A stretch of 64,000 nt of DNA. It comes from JBDTVS01 sp040007095. GTDB lineage: Bacteria; Acidobacteriota; Vicinamibacteria; Vicinamibacterales; CAVVIG01. Location: positions 1 through 64,000 of the forward strand of contig JBDTVS010000127.1 in NCBI GenBank assembly GCA_040007095.1, read 5' to 3'. The position numbers and the translations under genes are program-made. The notes beneath the pieces are model-generated. The model was not told where the DNA came from, did no database searches, and saw only the letters and a program-made list of their open reading frames with translations. Shown in pieces: positions 52,845 to 61,278 of the stretch (positions are counted from its first letter, which is position 1; each line of letters begins with the position of its first letter).

Positions 52845-53600
52845 GTGCACCGATTTTTTGCGCCCTCCCTGGACCCCGGCGACGAGACGGCGATCCTGCC
52901 GCGCGAGGAAGGCGAGCACCTGACCCGCGTGCTGCGTTTGACCGCCGGGGACACGGTGGCGGTCTTCGACGGCCGCGGTCATGAATTTCTCGCGCGCGTG
53001 ATCGGGTCGGTCGTCGATGCCGAGCGGCGCCGGGCGATTTCGGTGCAGCTGCTGTCCCGCATCGAGCCTGCCGCCGAACCCGCGGTTGCGCTCACGCTCG
53101 TTCAAGCCGTCCTCAAAGCCGACAAGATGGACGATATCGTCCGCGACGCCGTCATGCTCGGCGCAGCTGCGATTCATCCGATCATCACAAACCGGACGGA
53201 GGTCACCGTCGCGGCAGTGATGCGGGGGGCACGCCTCGACAGGTGGCGTCGCGTGGCGCTGGCGTCCGTCAAACAGTCGCGCCGCGCCACGCTGCCGGAG
53301 ATTCGCATGCCCCTGGGATTCGAAGATTTTCTGGACGAGCCGCCGACGGCGCTCCGTTTGATGCTCGTGGAGCCGTCGGCATCGGCGGATGTCGAATCGA
53401 TCGGCGCGCTTCGTGACCACCCGATACCGGGAGATGCCGCGGTGCTGGTCGGGCCGGAAGGGGGCTGGACGCAGGAAGAGTGCGCGATGGCCCGGGCGCG
53501 GGGCGTCCGACTGATCTGCCTTGGCCACCGGACTCTGCGCGCGGACGCGGCGCCGATCGCGGCGATCAGCGTCCTGCAGTTCCTCTGGAACGATCTGTAG
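52845..53600 (+). CDS. rsmE: 16S rRNA m3U1498 methyltransferase RsmE
   Basis: SPOUT-class methyltransferase for U1498 of 16S rRNA, 251 aa. The N-terminal PUA-like part contains HLTRVLRLTAGDTVAVFDGRG near residues 25-45. The knotted SAM site has LVGPEGGWTQEE near 203-214 and LGHRTLRADAAPIAA near 226-240, where other members have L-G-x-R-I-L-R-x-E-T-A. It starts with GTG 52845, 44 nt after ilvE. A small GTGCG/CGCAC hairpin lies just after its stop. Confidence 0.9.
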   Translation: MHRFFAPSLDPGDETAILPREEGEHLTRVLRLTAGDTVAVFDGRGHEFLARVIGSVVDAERRRAISVQLLSRIEPAAEPAVALTLVQAVLKADKMDDIVRDAVMLGAAAIHPIITNRTEVTVAAVMRGARLDRWRRVALASVKQSRRATLPEIRMPLGFEDFLDEPPTALRLMLVEPSASADVESIGALRDHPIPGDAAVLVGPEGGWTQEECAMARARGVRLICLGHRTLRADAAPIAAISVLQFLWNDL

Positions 53601-53655
53601 TCTGGCGGTGCGTCTCGGGGCGCACACCCGGCACGAATAAACCGCGAGTATTCTG

Positions 53656-53684
53656 AACCACAAAGATCACAAAGCACACGAAGG
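53656..53684 (+). repeat. AACCACAAAG word repeat (single arm)
   Basis: AACCACAAAGATCACAAAG followed by CACACGAAGG repeats a CAC(A/G)AAG word about every 9-10 nt; the same words form one arm of the etfB-etfA hairpin at 31814-31916. Only a short complement (GTGGTT) is found further on. Confidence 0.4.
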
Positions 53685-53734
53685 CTGTTGTTTCGTCTAC
53701 ACCGCTTGTCGAAACCAGCGTGGTTGAAACCGCT

Positions 53735-55585
53735 CTATCGGGTGGAGATCTTGAAATCGTGCGTCTTGATGTCGCCTTCGCCCAGTGTCAATCGCGCCGC
53801 GGCGACTCGATGCTCGTCGAGGAAGGCCGGTTCGAACCACTCGCCCTGTTCGGCCGGATCGACGGTGACCAGGTAATAGTTGCCGGGCGGGAGGCTGCGG
53901 ATCTGGAACTTGCCGTTCTGGTCGGGTCGTGCGGTCGCGATCTGCCGCGCGAGCGGCCGCCACAAGTCCGGATCGACTCCGAAAGCGAGCACGGTGAAAT
54001 CGGTCACGGGCTGGCCCTGCTCGTTTGTGACCGTCCCGTTGATTTCCTGGTGTTTGTTCGTGAAGACCACCCTGACATTGTCCAGGGCCTGTCCGCTGCG
54101 AAGCTCGATCGGCGTGTCGACGACGTCCCGATTGGTGACCAGAACCGACTTCAGCGTCCATCCGTTCAGCTGACCCGCCGAGCGAATCCAGTGGGAGCCC
54201 GCGGACACGCCCTCGAGTGTGAAGTTGCCGTCCTTGTCGACCCGCGCGTTGGGGTTTGGCCCCAGCGTGCCACTCGTTTCAGCTGACGGCGCCGTGACGC
54301 GTACGCGGCTGAAGTCTGGTGGGTCCGTCCCTTCGAACGACACCGTTCCTGAGATCGATGCGCCGGGGAAGAGAATCACGGGAATGTCCGTCACATCGCC
54401 GCTCGCGACGGTCAACGGCTGTACGGCGAACAGCGGAGGGTCGGTGTCCGTGCCTCTCGCCCGGAGCATGTAACGGCCAGGCGGGACGTTGCCGATGGAA
54501 AAGCGCCCTTCCCAATTGATTCGGCTGTTGAAGTTGACGCCCGGCTGGCCGCGCCCGCCCACGCCGCTGCCCCCTTCGGGCGCCAGACTCACCTGTCCGC
54601 TGTAGGTGATCGACCCGTCGGCGCTCGTGACCGCGCCGGACACCTGGGCGGTACGGACCAGCAGCAGATTGAACGTGACGTCGAGCAGTTCCTGACCGAC
54701 TCCCACCGTGACGGCCCGCGACTCGTTGATCGAGCCGACGCCCGGATAGTACGTCGGCGCGTACGCTTTCTGCAGTTCGTCGCTGACGCCGAAATCCAGG
54801 AACCCTCCGGGCGGGCCATTCTGTCCGCCGCGGCCGCCGACCAGCGCGCCGCGGCCGCCTCCGCCACGACCGCCGGGTCCGGCCACCCCCCGGCCGACGG
54901 CCCCGCCGCGGGCGCCGAAGTTGAAGTTCTGGGTGAGCGCATTGACGTAGTAGTCGCCGGGGTTCAAACCCCACACGCGGTACGCACCTTGGTCGTCGGT
55001 CTGCGCTCCTCCGGCCGGCACGAGCTGGCGCTCGCCTTGCGCGTACTGATACCGCATCACGCGTACGGAAGCACCCGGCATCGGGTCACCGAGCTCGTCG
55101 TAGATGCGCCCCGCGATCACGCTCCCTCGTGGCAGACGAAACTCGATCCCCTCCAACTGCTGTCCGTCGCCCAGCTGCAGGGGCGTGCCCGCCTGCAGCG
55201 GCCGGCGCTGCCCGTAGGACAGCGAGATGAAGCCCGTTTTCGAGACGTTCAGCGTGTAGCGACCGGCCGGCAGTTCGGTGAGCTCGAACACGCCGTTGTC
55301 GTCGGTCAGCGTGCCCCGACCCTCCGGCAACTGCGGTGCGCTGACAGAGGCACGGGCCCGCCGGACCGGCTTGCCGTCGTTGGCCGCGAGCACCCGGCCG
55401 GTGATCTTTCCGCTCGGCGGCGGCGGGGTGTTCTGCTGACCGGCCGGCGTGTCACGCGGGGGCGCCTCTCCCGGGCGGGAGCTTTGTGCCGACAAAACAC
55501 AGACGCAGAGGACGACGATGAAGCCGGCGAACAGCCGATATTCCACGCCGGGGCCGCCGAAGCCTGAGCGCGACAGCCAGGGCAT
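53735..55585 (-). CDS. Secreted carboxypeptidase-regulatory-like domain protein
   Basis: 616 aa exported protein made of repeated beta-sandwich (CarboxypepD_reg/DUF2012-like) modules with recurring G-x-V-x-x-x-x-G-x-P-V patterns. Examples are GKITGRVLAANDGKPVRRA, SVIAGRIYDELGDPMPGAS, SISGTVSFEGTDPP and INGTVTNEQGQPV, each followed by L-P-A/P-G-x-Y endings. A Gly/Arg-rich spacer lies near residues 235-275. Such proteins are abundant in Acidobacteriota, often outer-membrane or cell-surface associated. I prefer ATG 55585, which gives the signal peptide (hydrophobic YRLFAGFIVVLCVCVLSAQ); ATG 55654 overlaps the prmA stop (TGATG) but would translate a strong hairpin first. Confidence 0.78.
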   Translation of the reverse strand: MPWLSRSGFGGPGVEYRLFAGFIVVLCVCVLSAQSSRPGEAPPRDTPAGQQNTPPPPSGKITGRVLAANDGKPVRRARASVSAPQLPEGRGTLTDDNGVFELTELPAGRYTLNVSKTGFISLSYGQRRPLQAGTPLQLGDGQQLEGIEFRLPRGSVIAGRIYDELGDPMPGASVRVMRYQYAQGERQLVPAGGAQTDDQGAYRVWGLNPGDYYVNALTQNFNFGARGGAVGRGVAGPGGRGGGGRGALVGGRGGQNGPPGGFLDFGVSDELQKAYAPTYYPGVGSINESRAVTVGVGQELLDVTFNLLLVRTAQVSGAVTSADGSITYSGQVSLAPEGGSGVGGRGQPGVNFNSRINWEGRFSIGNVPPGRYMLRARGTDTDPPLFAVQPLTVASGDVTDIPVILFPGASISGTVSFEGTDPPDFSRVRVTAPSAETSGTLGPNPNARVDKDGNFTLEGVSAGSHWIRSAGQLNGWTLKSVLVTNRDVVDTPIELRSGQALDNVRVVFTNKHQEINGTVTNEQGQPVTDFTVLAFGVDPDLWRPLARQIATARPDQNGKFQIRSLPPGNYYLVTVDPAEQGEWFEPAFLDEHRVAAARLTLGEGDIKTHDFKISTR

Positions 55586-55629
55586 TCTCCGCGGTCCGAG
55601 CGTGCGCTCCGTCGACACACGGTCGCTCT

Positions 55630-55651
55630 TCACCGGCGGAACCACCGGTGA
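55630..55651 (-). terminator. Hairpin after prmA
   Basis: TCACCGGTGG-TT-CCGCCGGTGA on the minus strand gives 10-bp arms with one mismatch, starting 2 nt after the prmA stop. No T-run follows. It would separate the heat-shock operon from the downstream regulatory-domain gene. Confidence 0.5.
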
Positions 55652-55653
55652 CA

Positions 55654-56484
55654 TCACACTTTTTTCAGCGTCAGGCAGATCCACTCGTCCTCCTGCTGCC
55701 GTTGGTCAAGCGCCGCACTCGAGAACGCCGCGCGCACCCCGGACTCTTCGCCGGCCAGAATCCCGCTCAGGACCAGCGTTCCGCCCGCCGGGGCGGCCGA
55801 CAGCAGCAGATTGGCCGCGCGAACCAGGTCGGCGCCTGTCAGGTTCGCCACGACCAGTTCGGCCGTGGGCAGAGTGCCGCTGGTGAGATCCGCTACCGCA
55901 AACGTCGCGTGCCGGGCGCCGGGATTGAGCGCCAGGTTGTCGTTCGCCGATTGGATCGCGTCCGCGTCGCAATCGATGCCGTGCACCTGGAGGGAGCCGA
56001 GCCGCGCGGCGGCAATCGCCAGGATTCCCGATCCGGTGCCCACGTCGAGGACCCGCCTCTGGCGAAGATCCAGGGTCTGAATCGCGGCGAGACACAGGCG
56101 GGTCGTGGCGTGATGTCCGGTGCCGAAGCCCATCGAGGGCTCGATCACGATCTCCACCGGGTCGAAAGATCCGGCCGGCAAGGGGAGGGAGGAGGCATTC
56201 AGAAACCGGGAATGAGGAACGATTCTGATCCGGCCGACGACTATCGGCGTGAGGCTCTGCTGCGACCGAATGGCCCAGTCCTCGTCAGAGACATCGAGGG
56301 CCGCCACGACTGTCTGAGGCCCAGCCAACGCGGCCAGAGCGGCGTCGCGCTGCTCCCGCGTGGCAAAGAAGACCCGCACGCCCCGCTCGCGCTCTTCGAT
56401 CGCCGTCGGCGCGAAGTCGTCGAGCGCGGCGAGCAGGAGATCGCCCGCCTCGATAATGTCCAGCGCAGGCCAGTGACGTACCAC
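55654..56484 (-). CDS. prmA: Ribosomal protein L11 methyltransferase PrmA
   Basis: SAM-dependent methylation of L11, 276 aa. The signature EPSMGFGTGHHATTRLCL is near residues 114-131, motif I VLDVGTGSGILAIAAARLG near 144-162, and VVANLTGADL near 213, where most members have N-(L/I)-x-x-x-x-L. It starts with GTG 56484, 3 nt after the dnaJ stop. Linkage to dnaJ is widespread in bacteria. Confidence 0.92.
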   Translation of the reverse strand: MVRHWPALDIIEAGDLLLAALDDFAPTAIEERERGVRVFFATREQRDAALAALAGPQTVVAALDVSDEDWAIRSQQSLTPIVVGRIRIVPHSRFLNASSLPLPAGSFDPVEIVIEPSMGFGTGHHATTRLCLAAIQTLDLRQRRVLDVGTGSGILAIAAARLGSLQVHGIDCDADAIQSANDNLALNPGARHATFAVADLTSGTLPTAELVVANLTGADLVRAANLLLSAAPAGGTLVLSGILAGEESGVRAAFSSAALDQRQQEDEWICLTLKKV

Positions 56485-56487
56485 CGA

Positions 56488-57639
56488 CTATCCGAACATG
56501 TCCTTGACGCGATCGAAGAGATTTCGCTCGTCCTGTTCGTCTTCTCTGGGGCGGGGGCGGAATTTCTCCTGCGGCAGCTCCTTCGCCAACTGCTCGACGA
56601 GCCGCCGCTGTTCCTTGGTCAGCTTTCTTGGCGTCTGGACCTGCACTGTCGCGAACAAGTCGCCCTTGGCCGATCCGCCGCCGACGTCGGGCATGCCTTT
56701 ACCGCGCAGTCGAAGCGTGGCGCCGGTCTGGGTCCCTTCGCTGATCTTCACCGTCTCCGCCCCGTCGAGCGTCGGCACCTGAATCTCGCCGCCGAGGGTC
56801 AACGTCGTGAAGTTCACCGGAATCTCGCAGAACAGATTCTGTCCATCACGCCTGAAGAACTCGTGCTCGCGCACGTGAATGAGGACGTAGAGGTGGCCAG
56901 GCGGCCCTCCGGCCGCGCCCGCTTCCCCCTCGCCCTGGAGCCGCAGTTGCTGGCCGGTGGAGATGCCAGCCGGAATCTTGACCGTGATTTTTCGCTCGCG
57001 TGTGACGCGGCCGTTGCCCCGGCAGGTGTGGCAGGGGTTCGAGATGATGCGGCCGACGCCACGGCACTGCGGGCACGTGCGGGCGACGGTGAAGAAGCCC
57101 TGCTGGAACCGCACCTGTCCCTGTCCACGGCACTGCGGGCATGCCGTCGGCGATGATCCGCTCGCCGCACCTGAGCCCTTGCAGGTGTCGCAGCTCTCCT
57201 GACGGGGAATCTGGATCGTCGTCTCGGCGCCGGTCGCCGATTCCTCGAACGTAATTTCGAGGTCGTAGCGCAAGTCGGCGCCGCGTTGCGGCCCGCCGCG
57301 GCGGCCGCCGCCGAAAAGATCGCCCAGCCCGAAGATGTCGCCGAGGTTGCCGAAAATGTCTTCAAAGCCGCGGAACGTGCTGGGATCGAATCCGGCGCCT
57401 CCGCCGGCTGTCGAGCTGACGCCCGGGTAGCCGAATCGATCGTACAGGCTGCGTTTTTCGGTATCGGCGAGGATCGCATAGGCCTGGGCGGCCTCCTTGA
57501 ATTTCTCCTCCGCCGTTTCGTCGTTCGGATTGCGATCCGGGTGGTACTGCATCGCCAGCTTCCGATAGGCGCTCTTGATCTCGCCGTCGGTCGCGGACCG
57601 GGATATGCCGAGGACTTCGTAGCAATCGCGCTTGCTCAC
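56488..57639 (-). CDS. dnaJ: Chaperone protein DnaJ
   Basis: Hsp40 co-chaperone that stimulates DnaK ATPase. The 383 aa protein has a J domain with HPD (YHPDRNP near residues 32-38), a Gly/Phe region (about 76-120), four CxxCxGxG zinc repeats (CDTCKGSG, CPQCRGQG, CPQCRGVG, CHTCRGNG, about 149-213) and the C-terminal substrate domains. It starts with GTG 57639, overlapping the grpE stop as GTGA. dnaK is not between grpE and dnaJ, unlike the textbook order. Confidence 0.95.
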   Translation of the reverse strand: MSKRDCYEVLGISRSATDGEIKSAYRKLAMQYHPDRNPNDETAEEKFKEAAQAYAILADTEKRSLYDRFGYPGVSSTAGGGAGFDPSTFRGFEDIFGNLGDIFGLGDLFGGGRRGGPQRGADLRYDLEITFEESATGAETTIQIPRQESCDTCKGSGAASGSSPTACPQCRGQGQVRFQQGFFTVARTCPQCRGVGRIISNPCHTCRGNGRVTRERKITVKIPAGISTGQQLRLQGEGEAGAAGGPPGHLYVLIHVREHEFFRRDGQNLFCEIPVNFTTLTLGGEIQVPTLDGAETVKISEGTQTGATLRLRGKGMPDVGGGSAKGDLFATVQVQTPRKLTKEQRRLVEQLAKELPQEKFRPRPREDEQDERNLFDRVKDMFG

Positions 57640-58142
57640 GACGTCGCCACCTTCACCATCGCCGGCCTCAGCAGCCGGTCTCCCATCATGTAGCCGCGGC
57701 GCAGCTCGCCGATGACCTCGCCCTCGCGGTGGCCTGGGCTCACCTCCTGGATCACCGCCTGGTGCACGTTGGGATCGAAGTCGGTCCCGAGGGCGTCGAT
57801 GGCCCGGACACGGTGCCGGCGCAGCAGGTCGTGCAGCTTCGAATGAATCAGTTCGAAGCCTTTGCGATACGGGCCCGCGCTCTCGTCGCTGGCCACCGTC
57901 AGCGCCAGGTCGAAGTCGTCCACGACCTGCAGCAAGTCCTGCAGCAGGTCGATGACCTTCTGGTCGGCTTGCTCACGGCGCTCGCGCTCGACGCGCTTGC
58001 GATAGTTGTCGAACTCGGCCGCCTTGCGGACCCAACGGTCGTAATAGTCGTCGCGCTCGCGTTGTAAATCGGAGACCGGATCGGTCGAGGCGACCGCCTC
58101 GGCCGCGTCAGAGTACTCAGGCGCGTCCGTCTTCTCGTCCAT
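57636..58142 (-). CDS. grpE: Nucleotide exchange factor GrpE
   Basis: DnaK exchange factor, 168 aa. It has an acidic N-terminus, a long helix (about residues 22-75, RDDYYDRWVRKAAEFDNYRK and RVERERREQ), then the C-terminal domain with LGTDFDPNVHQAV near 123-135 and EVIGELRRGYMMGDRLLRPAMV near 145-166. It lies 114 nt downstream of hrcA; that gap contains a GGTCA-word hairpin. Confidence 0.94.
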   Translation of the reverse strand: MDEKTDAPEYSDAAEAVASTDPVSDLQRERDDYYDRWVRKAAEFDNYRKRVERERREQADQKVIDLLQDLLQVVDDFDLALTVASDESAGPYRKGFELIHSKLHDLLRRHRVRAIDALGTDFDPNVHQAVIQEVSPGHREGEVIGELRRGYMMGDRLLRPAMVKVATS

Positions 58143-58171
58143 AGACTCTCTCGTCAGTCGGTCAATATCGT

Positions 58172-58240
58172 CATGTTGATCGCGTGGTCACGGCGGGATT
58201 TATCGACGCTCGAATCACCAACCGACCAGATGATCACATG
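58172..58240. repeat. GGTCA-word hairpin between hrcA and grpE
   Basis: The left arm 58172-58189 (CATGTTGATCGCGTGGTC) and right arm 58224-58240 (GACCAGATGATCACATG) pair imperfectly around a 34-nt loop. It is related to the element at 28486-28544 and may modulate read-through within the heat-shock operon. Confidence 0.5.
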
Positions 58241-58256
58241 CATATGTGTTCGTGAA

Positions 58257-59300
58257 TTAGTTGGGATCGCGAAGCATGCGCGCGACCGCCTGTGCTGCCG
58301 CGTCGACGACGGCAATCACCCGGGAGTAGCGCATCCGCGTCGGTCCGATCACGCCGATGGTCGTTCCGGTTCCCTCGGCATCGGTATAGGTCGAAGCGAT
58401 CAGACTGAAGGATCGAAGGCTCGGGCTGGGATGCTCCGCGCCAATCACCACCGTCAGGCCCGGGCCGTCGATGCACTCGTTGAGCAGAAGGACCAGCCGT
58501 TGCTTTTCCTCAATCATCTGAACCAGCGCCTGCAACGTGCTCATCGTGACGCCCTGCCCATCGTCGAGCAGCAGGGCGGTGCCTTCGACGAACAGCACCC
58601 GATCGTCCTCCAGATTCTCGAATGTCGAGGTCGCCAGGCGCATCGCCCGGGCAAAGAGCGTGTCGTACAGCGATCGTTCTTCGTCAATGCGCTCGAGTAC
58701 GGCCTGGCGCGCCCGAGACAACGGGAGGCCGGCGAACTCGGCGTTCAGGTAGTTCGACGCCTGTCGGAGATCGTCGGCGGTCAGGGTCTCGCTGATTTCG
58801 ATGACCTTCTGCAGCACCTGACTGCCTCGCGCGACGATCACGACCAGCACGCGATTCGAACCGAGCGAGACGAATTCCACCCGGTCGAACACCGCGGAGC
58901 CCTGCGCGGGCGGCAGCGCGAAGCCGACGAGCCGCGAGGCTTGAGATACGACGCGCGATGCCTGCGATAACACCGAATCCGAGAACGGGCTCGTGCGCTC
59001 CCGACGCAGCCGTGCTTCGACCGCGTCCGCGGTTCGGGTCGATCGCTTCGATTCGAGCAGCATGTCGACGTAGAACCGATAGCCGCGGTCGGTCGGGATC
59101 CGGCCGGCCGACGTGTGCGGCTGCTGCACGAACCCGGCGTCCTCGAGGCGGGCGAGGATGTTGCGCACGGTCGCCGACGAGACACCGAGTCCGGCGGCGG
59201 AGACGAGCAGCGAAGAGGCGACGGGCTCGCCCGTGGTGATGTACTCGCGAATCAGCGCGGCCAAGACGCGCTTCGAGCGATCGAGAGTGTCCTGGTTCAT
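58257..59300 (-). CDS. hrcA: Heat-inducible transcription repressor HrcA
   Basis: Represses grpE/dnaK/groE-type operons by binding CIRCE. The 347 aa protein has an N-terminal winged helix (RSKRVLAALIREYITTGEPVAS near residues 8-29, then GVSSATVRNILARLEDAGF near 36-54 and QPHTSAGRIPTDRGYRFYVD near 56-75) and a C-terminal GAF-like domain (VVIGAEHPSPSLRSFSLIAS). ATG 59300 is chosen; a longer frame from 59360 starts inside the CIRCE operator and is ruled out. It heads its own operon and is probably self-repressed. Confidence 0.94.
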   Translation of the reverse strand: MNQDTLDRSKRVLAALIREYITTGEPVASSLLVSAAGLGVSSATVRNILARLEDAGFVQQPHTSAGRIPTDRGYRFYVDMLLESKRSTRTADAVEARLRRERTSPFSDSVLSQASRVVSQASRLVGFALPPAQGSAVFDRVEFVSLGSNRVLVVIVARGSQVLQKVIEISETLTADDLRQASNYLNAEFAGLPLSRARQAVLERIDEERSLYDTLFARAMRLATSTFENLEDDRVLFVEGTALLLDDGQGVTMSTLQALVQMIEEKQRLVLLLNECIDGPGLTVVIGAEHPSPSLRSFSLIASTYTDAEGTGTTIGVIGPTRMRYSRVIAVVDAAAQAVARMLRDPN

Positions 59301-59348
59301 GTGAATCGTCGCGTCCGGCCGCGTGACCTGTACCGATGGAACACAGTA

Positions 59349-59377
59349 CTTAGCAGTCACGAACCCAGACTGCTAAG
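59349..59377 (-). promoter_or_regulatory. CIRCE-type operator of the hrcA operon
   Basis: TTAGCAGTC-N9-GACTGCTAA, extended by one more pair to 10-bp perfect arms. The consensus CIRCE is TTAGCACTC-N9-GAGTGCTAA; here one symmetrical base pair in each arm is swapped, while arm length and the 9-nt spacer are exact. It lies 3 nt downstream of a perfect -10 box and about 49 nt before the hrcA ATG. Confidence 0.88.
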
Positions 59378-59379
59378 CC

Positions 59380-59385
59380 ATTATA
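59380..59385 (-). promoter_or_regulatory. -10 box of the hrcA-grpE-dnaJ-prmA operon
   Basis: Perfect TATAAT on the minus strand, directly before the CIRCE operator, which would cover the transcription start. The -35 region is weak. Confidence 0.65.
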
Positions 59386-59520
59386 CGTCGAGCCGGTTCA
59401 ATTCTACGTGACCTTCGCGTCGCCGTTGAACACGAAGAGAGCCCGCGCGATCTCGAGGGCCGCCACGCACCGCAGAAACCCGCCAACGCTGTATGACGCA
59501 GCATACGGCAAACCCAGCGG

Positions 59521-59717
59521 CCGGTGGTAAAAGTCTGACTGCATTCGACGGGCGATGCATCCCCGTCGGCTGCGTTGCTCCTCGCTCGAATACTCCCGGT
59601 ATTCTCGGTCGCCCCCACCCCAACGCGCTGGGAAACGCGTCGGGGGCCCCGGGGTCGCGCCTTGCCCGCGGGGCGCCTCGCCGTCTCGATGCGACGCCAG
59701 ACTTTCACCACGGGCGG
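59521..59717. repeat. Palindromic dispersed repeat, family A, copy 3
   Basis: 197-nt element with inverted ends (CCGGTGGTAAAAGTCTG at the left; complement-like GACTTTCACCACGGGC at the right). The core 59572-59606 contains GAATACTCCCGGTATTC. A 43-nt GC-rich module at 59612-59654 is inserted at a point where copy 2 is continuous (ATTCTCGGTCG joined to TCGCGCCTTGCC). With the hrcA promoter, it accounts for most of the gene-free stretch 59301-59806; the remaining parts 59386-59520 and 59718-59806 show nothing I can name. Confidence 0.85.
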
Positions 59718-59806
59718 TCAGTGAAGCTTCGCCTCAAACCGACCAGCAAGAACGGACCAGGTGCGGCGAATCCTCACTAGCCGGAGAAGCCCCAAGACCA
59801 CGGATC

Positions 59807-61135
59807 TCAGGCCGTCACGCCGGCGCGAGATGCAAGCTGACGCGCGCTCCGTCGGGCTTCTGCCGCGACCTCCAGGCGGTCGACGCGGACCGGCGCGAAC
59901 TCGTCCACCAGCACCTCGCCGTCGACGATCGTCGTGCGCACGTCGCTCCCGCGGGCCGAATACACCAGCGTCGAGTAGGGATCGGGCCCGGGCGCGAGGT
60001 GGGGTCGATCGCGATCGACCACGATTACGTCGGCGAGCTTCCCCGGTTCGATCGATCCGATGGCGGCGCCGAGGCCGAGCGTCCGGGCCCCGTTACGGGT
60101 GGCCATCCACACGACCTCGCGAGCGGCGAGGATGCCCGGGTGCCGTCGCGTCGCCTGAAGGATCGCTGCGAGCCGCATTTCCTCGAACATGTCGAGGCGG
60201 TTATTGCACGCCGCGCCGTCCGATCCGAGCGAGACCGTGATCCCACGTGCGAGCATTTCAGGCACCGGGGCCACGCCGGATCCCAACTTCAAATTGGATC
60301 CTGGGCAATGCATCACCTTGACGTCGTGTTCGGCGAGCAGGCGTTGTTCGTCGTCGTCTACCCAGACGCAGTGCGCGGCGCATAGCCGCGGCGACGCCAA
60401 CTGGAGGCTCGCCAGGTATTCCACGTTGCTCATCCCGCCCGAGATGTCCTTCACAATGGCGATTTCCTCACGCGACTCCGACGCGTGAGTATGCACGAGC
60501 GTGCCATCGGCGGACGACAAGGCCGCCACCGCCTCCAGTAACTCCCGCGAACAGGACACGGCAAAGCGCGGCGCGAATGCCGCCCGCAGCCGTCCGTTCG
60601 AGGCCCCATCCCAGCGCGCATGGATGGCGACGCTCTCGTCGATGGACGCCCGTGTGTGCTCCCGCAGCCGCGCAGGCACCTCGGTCGCCCCGTCCATCAT
60701 GCACTTGCCGATCGTCGCGCGCAGCCCGCTCTCCGCCACGGCTTCGAATACCACATCCGTATCGTGAACCGTCTCCATCGTCAGGACGGTGGTGGTGCCG
60801 CTCGCGAGAAGCTCGGTCGTCGCCAGGCGCGCGGCCGCGCGCAGCGATGCCGGCGAGTGCGCCGCTTCCATCGGCCATACCCGCTTCCGCAGCCAGTCCA
60901 TGAGCGGCAAATCGTCCGCGTAGCCGCGAAACAGCGTCTGACACAGGTGGATATGCGTTTGGATGAGACCGGGCAGCACATAACCGCCGCGCGCGTCGAT
61001 GATGCGATCGTGAGGTTCGGCGATTGCCGGTGCTACCGCGGCGATGCGGCCGTCGCGGATCGAGACGTCACCCTGTATGACGTCGAACCGGTCGTTCATG
61101 GTGATCACGATACCGCCGCGGATCAGGATCGACAT
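59807..61135 (-). CDS. 5'-deoxyadenosine/MTA/SAH deaminase-like amidohydrolase
   Basis: 442 aa metallo-hydrolase of the amidohydrolase superfamily. Metal ligands are in LIQTHIHLCQTLFRGYADDL (near residues 58-77), HTHASESREE near 217-226, CAAHCVWV near 252 and SLGSDGAACNN near 308. The THxHLCQTLFRGxADDLPL form is typical of MTA/SAH/5'-deoxyadenosine deaminases; guanine or 8-oxoguanine deaminases are related alternatives. Since MqnC and other radical SAM enzymes release 5'-deoxyadenosine, salvage of that product is a plausible role. An XdhC gene lies upstream on the same strand. Confidence 0.82.
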   Translation of the reverse strand: MSILIRGGIVITMNDRFDVIQGDVSIRDGRIAAVAPAIAEPHDRIIDARGGYVLPGLIQTHIHLCQTLFRGYADDLPLMDWLRKRVWPMEAAHSPASLRAAARLATTELLASGTTTVLTMETVHDTDVVFEAVAESGLRATIGKCMMDGATEVPARLREHTRASIDESVAIHARWDGASNGRLRAAFAPRFAVSCSRELLEAVAALSSADGTLVHTHASESREEIAIVKDISGGMSNVEYLASLQLASPRLCAAHCVWVDDDEQRLLAEHDVKVMHCPGSNLKLGSGVAPVPEMLARGITVSLGSDGAACNNRLDMFEEMRLAAILQATRRHPGILAAREVVWMATRNGARTLGLGAAIGSIEPGKLADVIVVDRDRPHLAPGPDPYSTLVYSARGSDVRTTIVDGEVLVDEFAPVRVDRLEVAAEARRSARQLASRAGVTA

Positions 61136-61213
61136 GGTCGAGCACCGTGAATCAGGAAATCACGAAGAGCCAAAGCGCCCACACGCAACTCAGTACGCGA
61201 ATTCTCAGGTGTG

Positions 61214-61252
61214 AAGTCTCAAGTCTGCCTTGTTCGGACAGACTTCAGGCTT
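61214..61252. repeat. AAGTCT-word hairpin between xdhC and the deaminase gene
   Basis: AAGTCTCAAGTCTG (61214-61227) is complementary to CAGACTTCAGGCTT (61239-61252) at 12 of 14 positions around an 11-nt loop. A GCGAATTC word flanks it on both sides. Confidence 0.5.
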
Positions 61253-61278
61253 TCCAGCGCCCGGCCCGCGAATTCACG

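Noticed and set aside
53607..53628. Rho-independent terminator after rsmE
   Set aside because: GTGCG/CGCAC forms only a 5-bp stem and no T-run follows.
59401..59520. Minus-strand frame ending in ...ALEIARALFVFNGDAKVT* next to repeat copy 3
   Set aside because: It reads like the tail of a gene cut off by the repeat, but only about 40 codons remain, without a recognisable family. Not enough to call a pseudogene.
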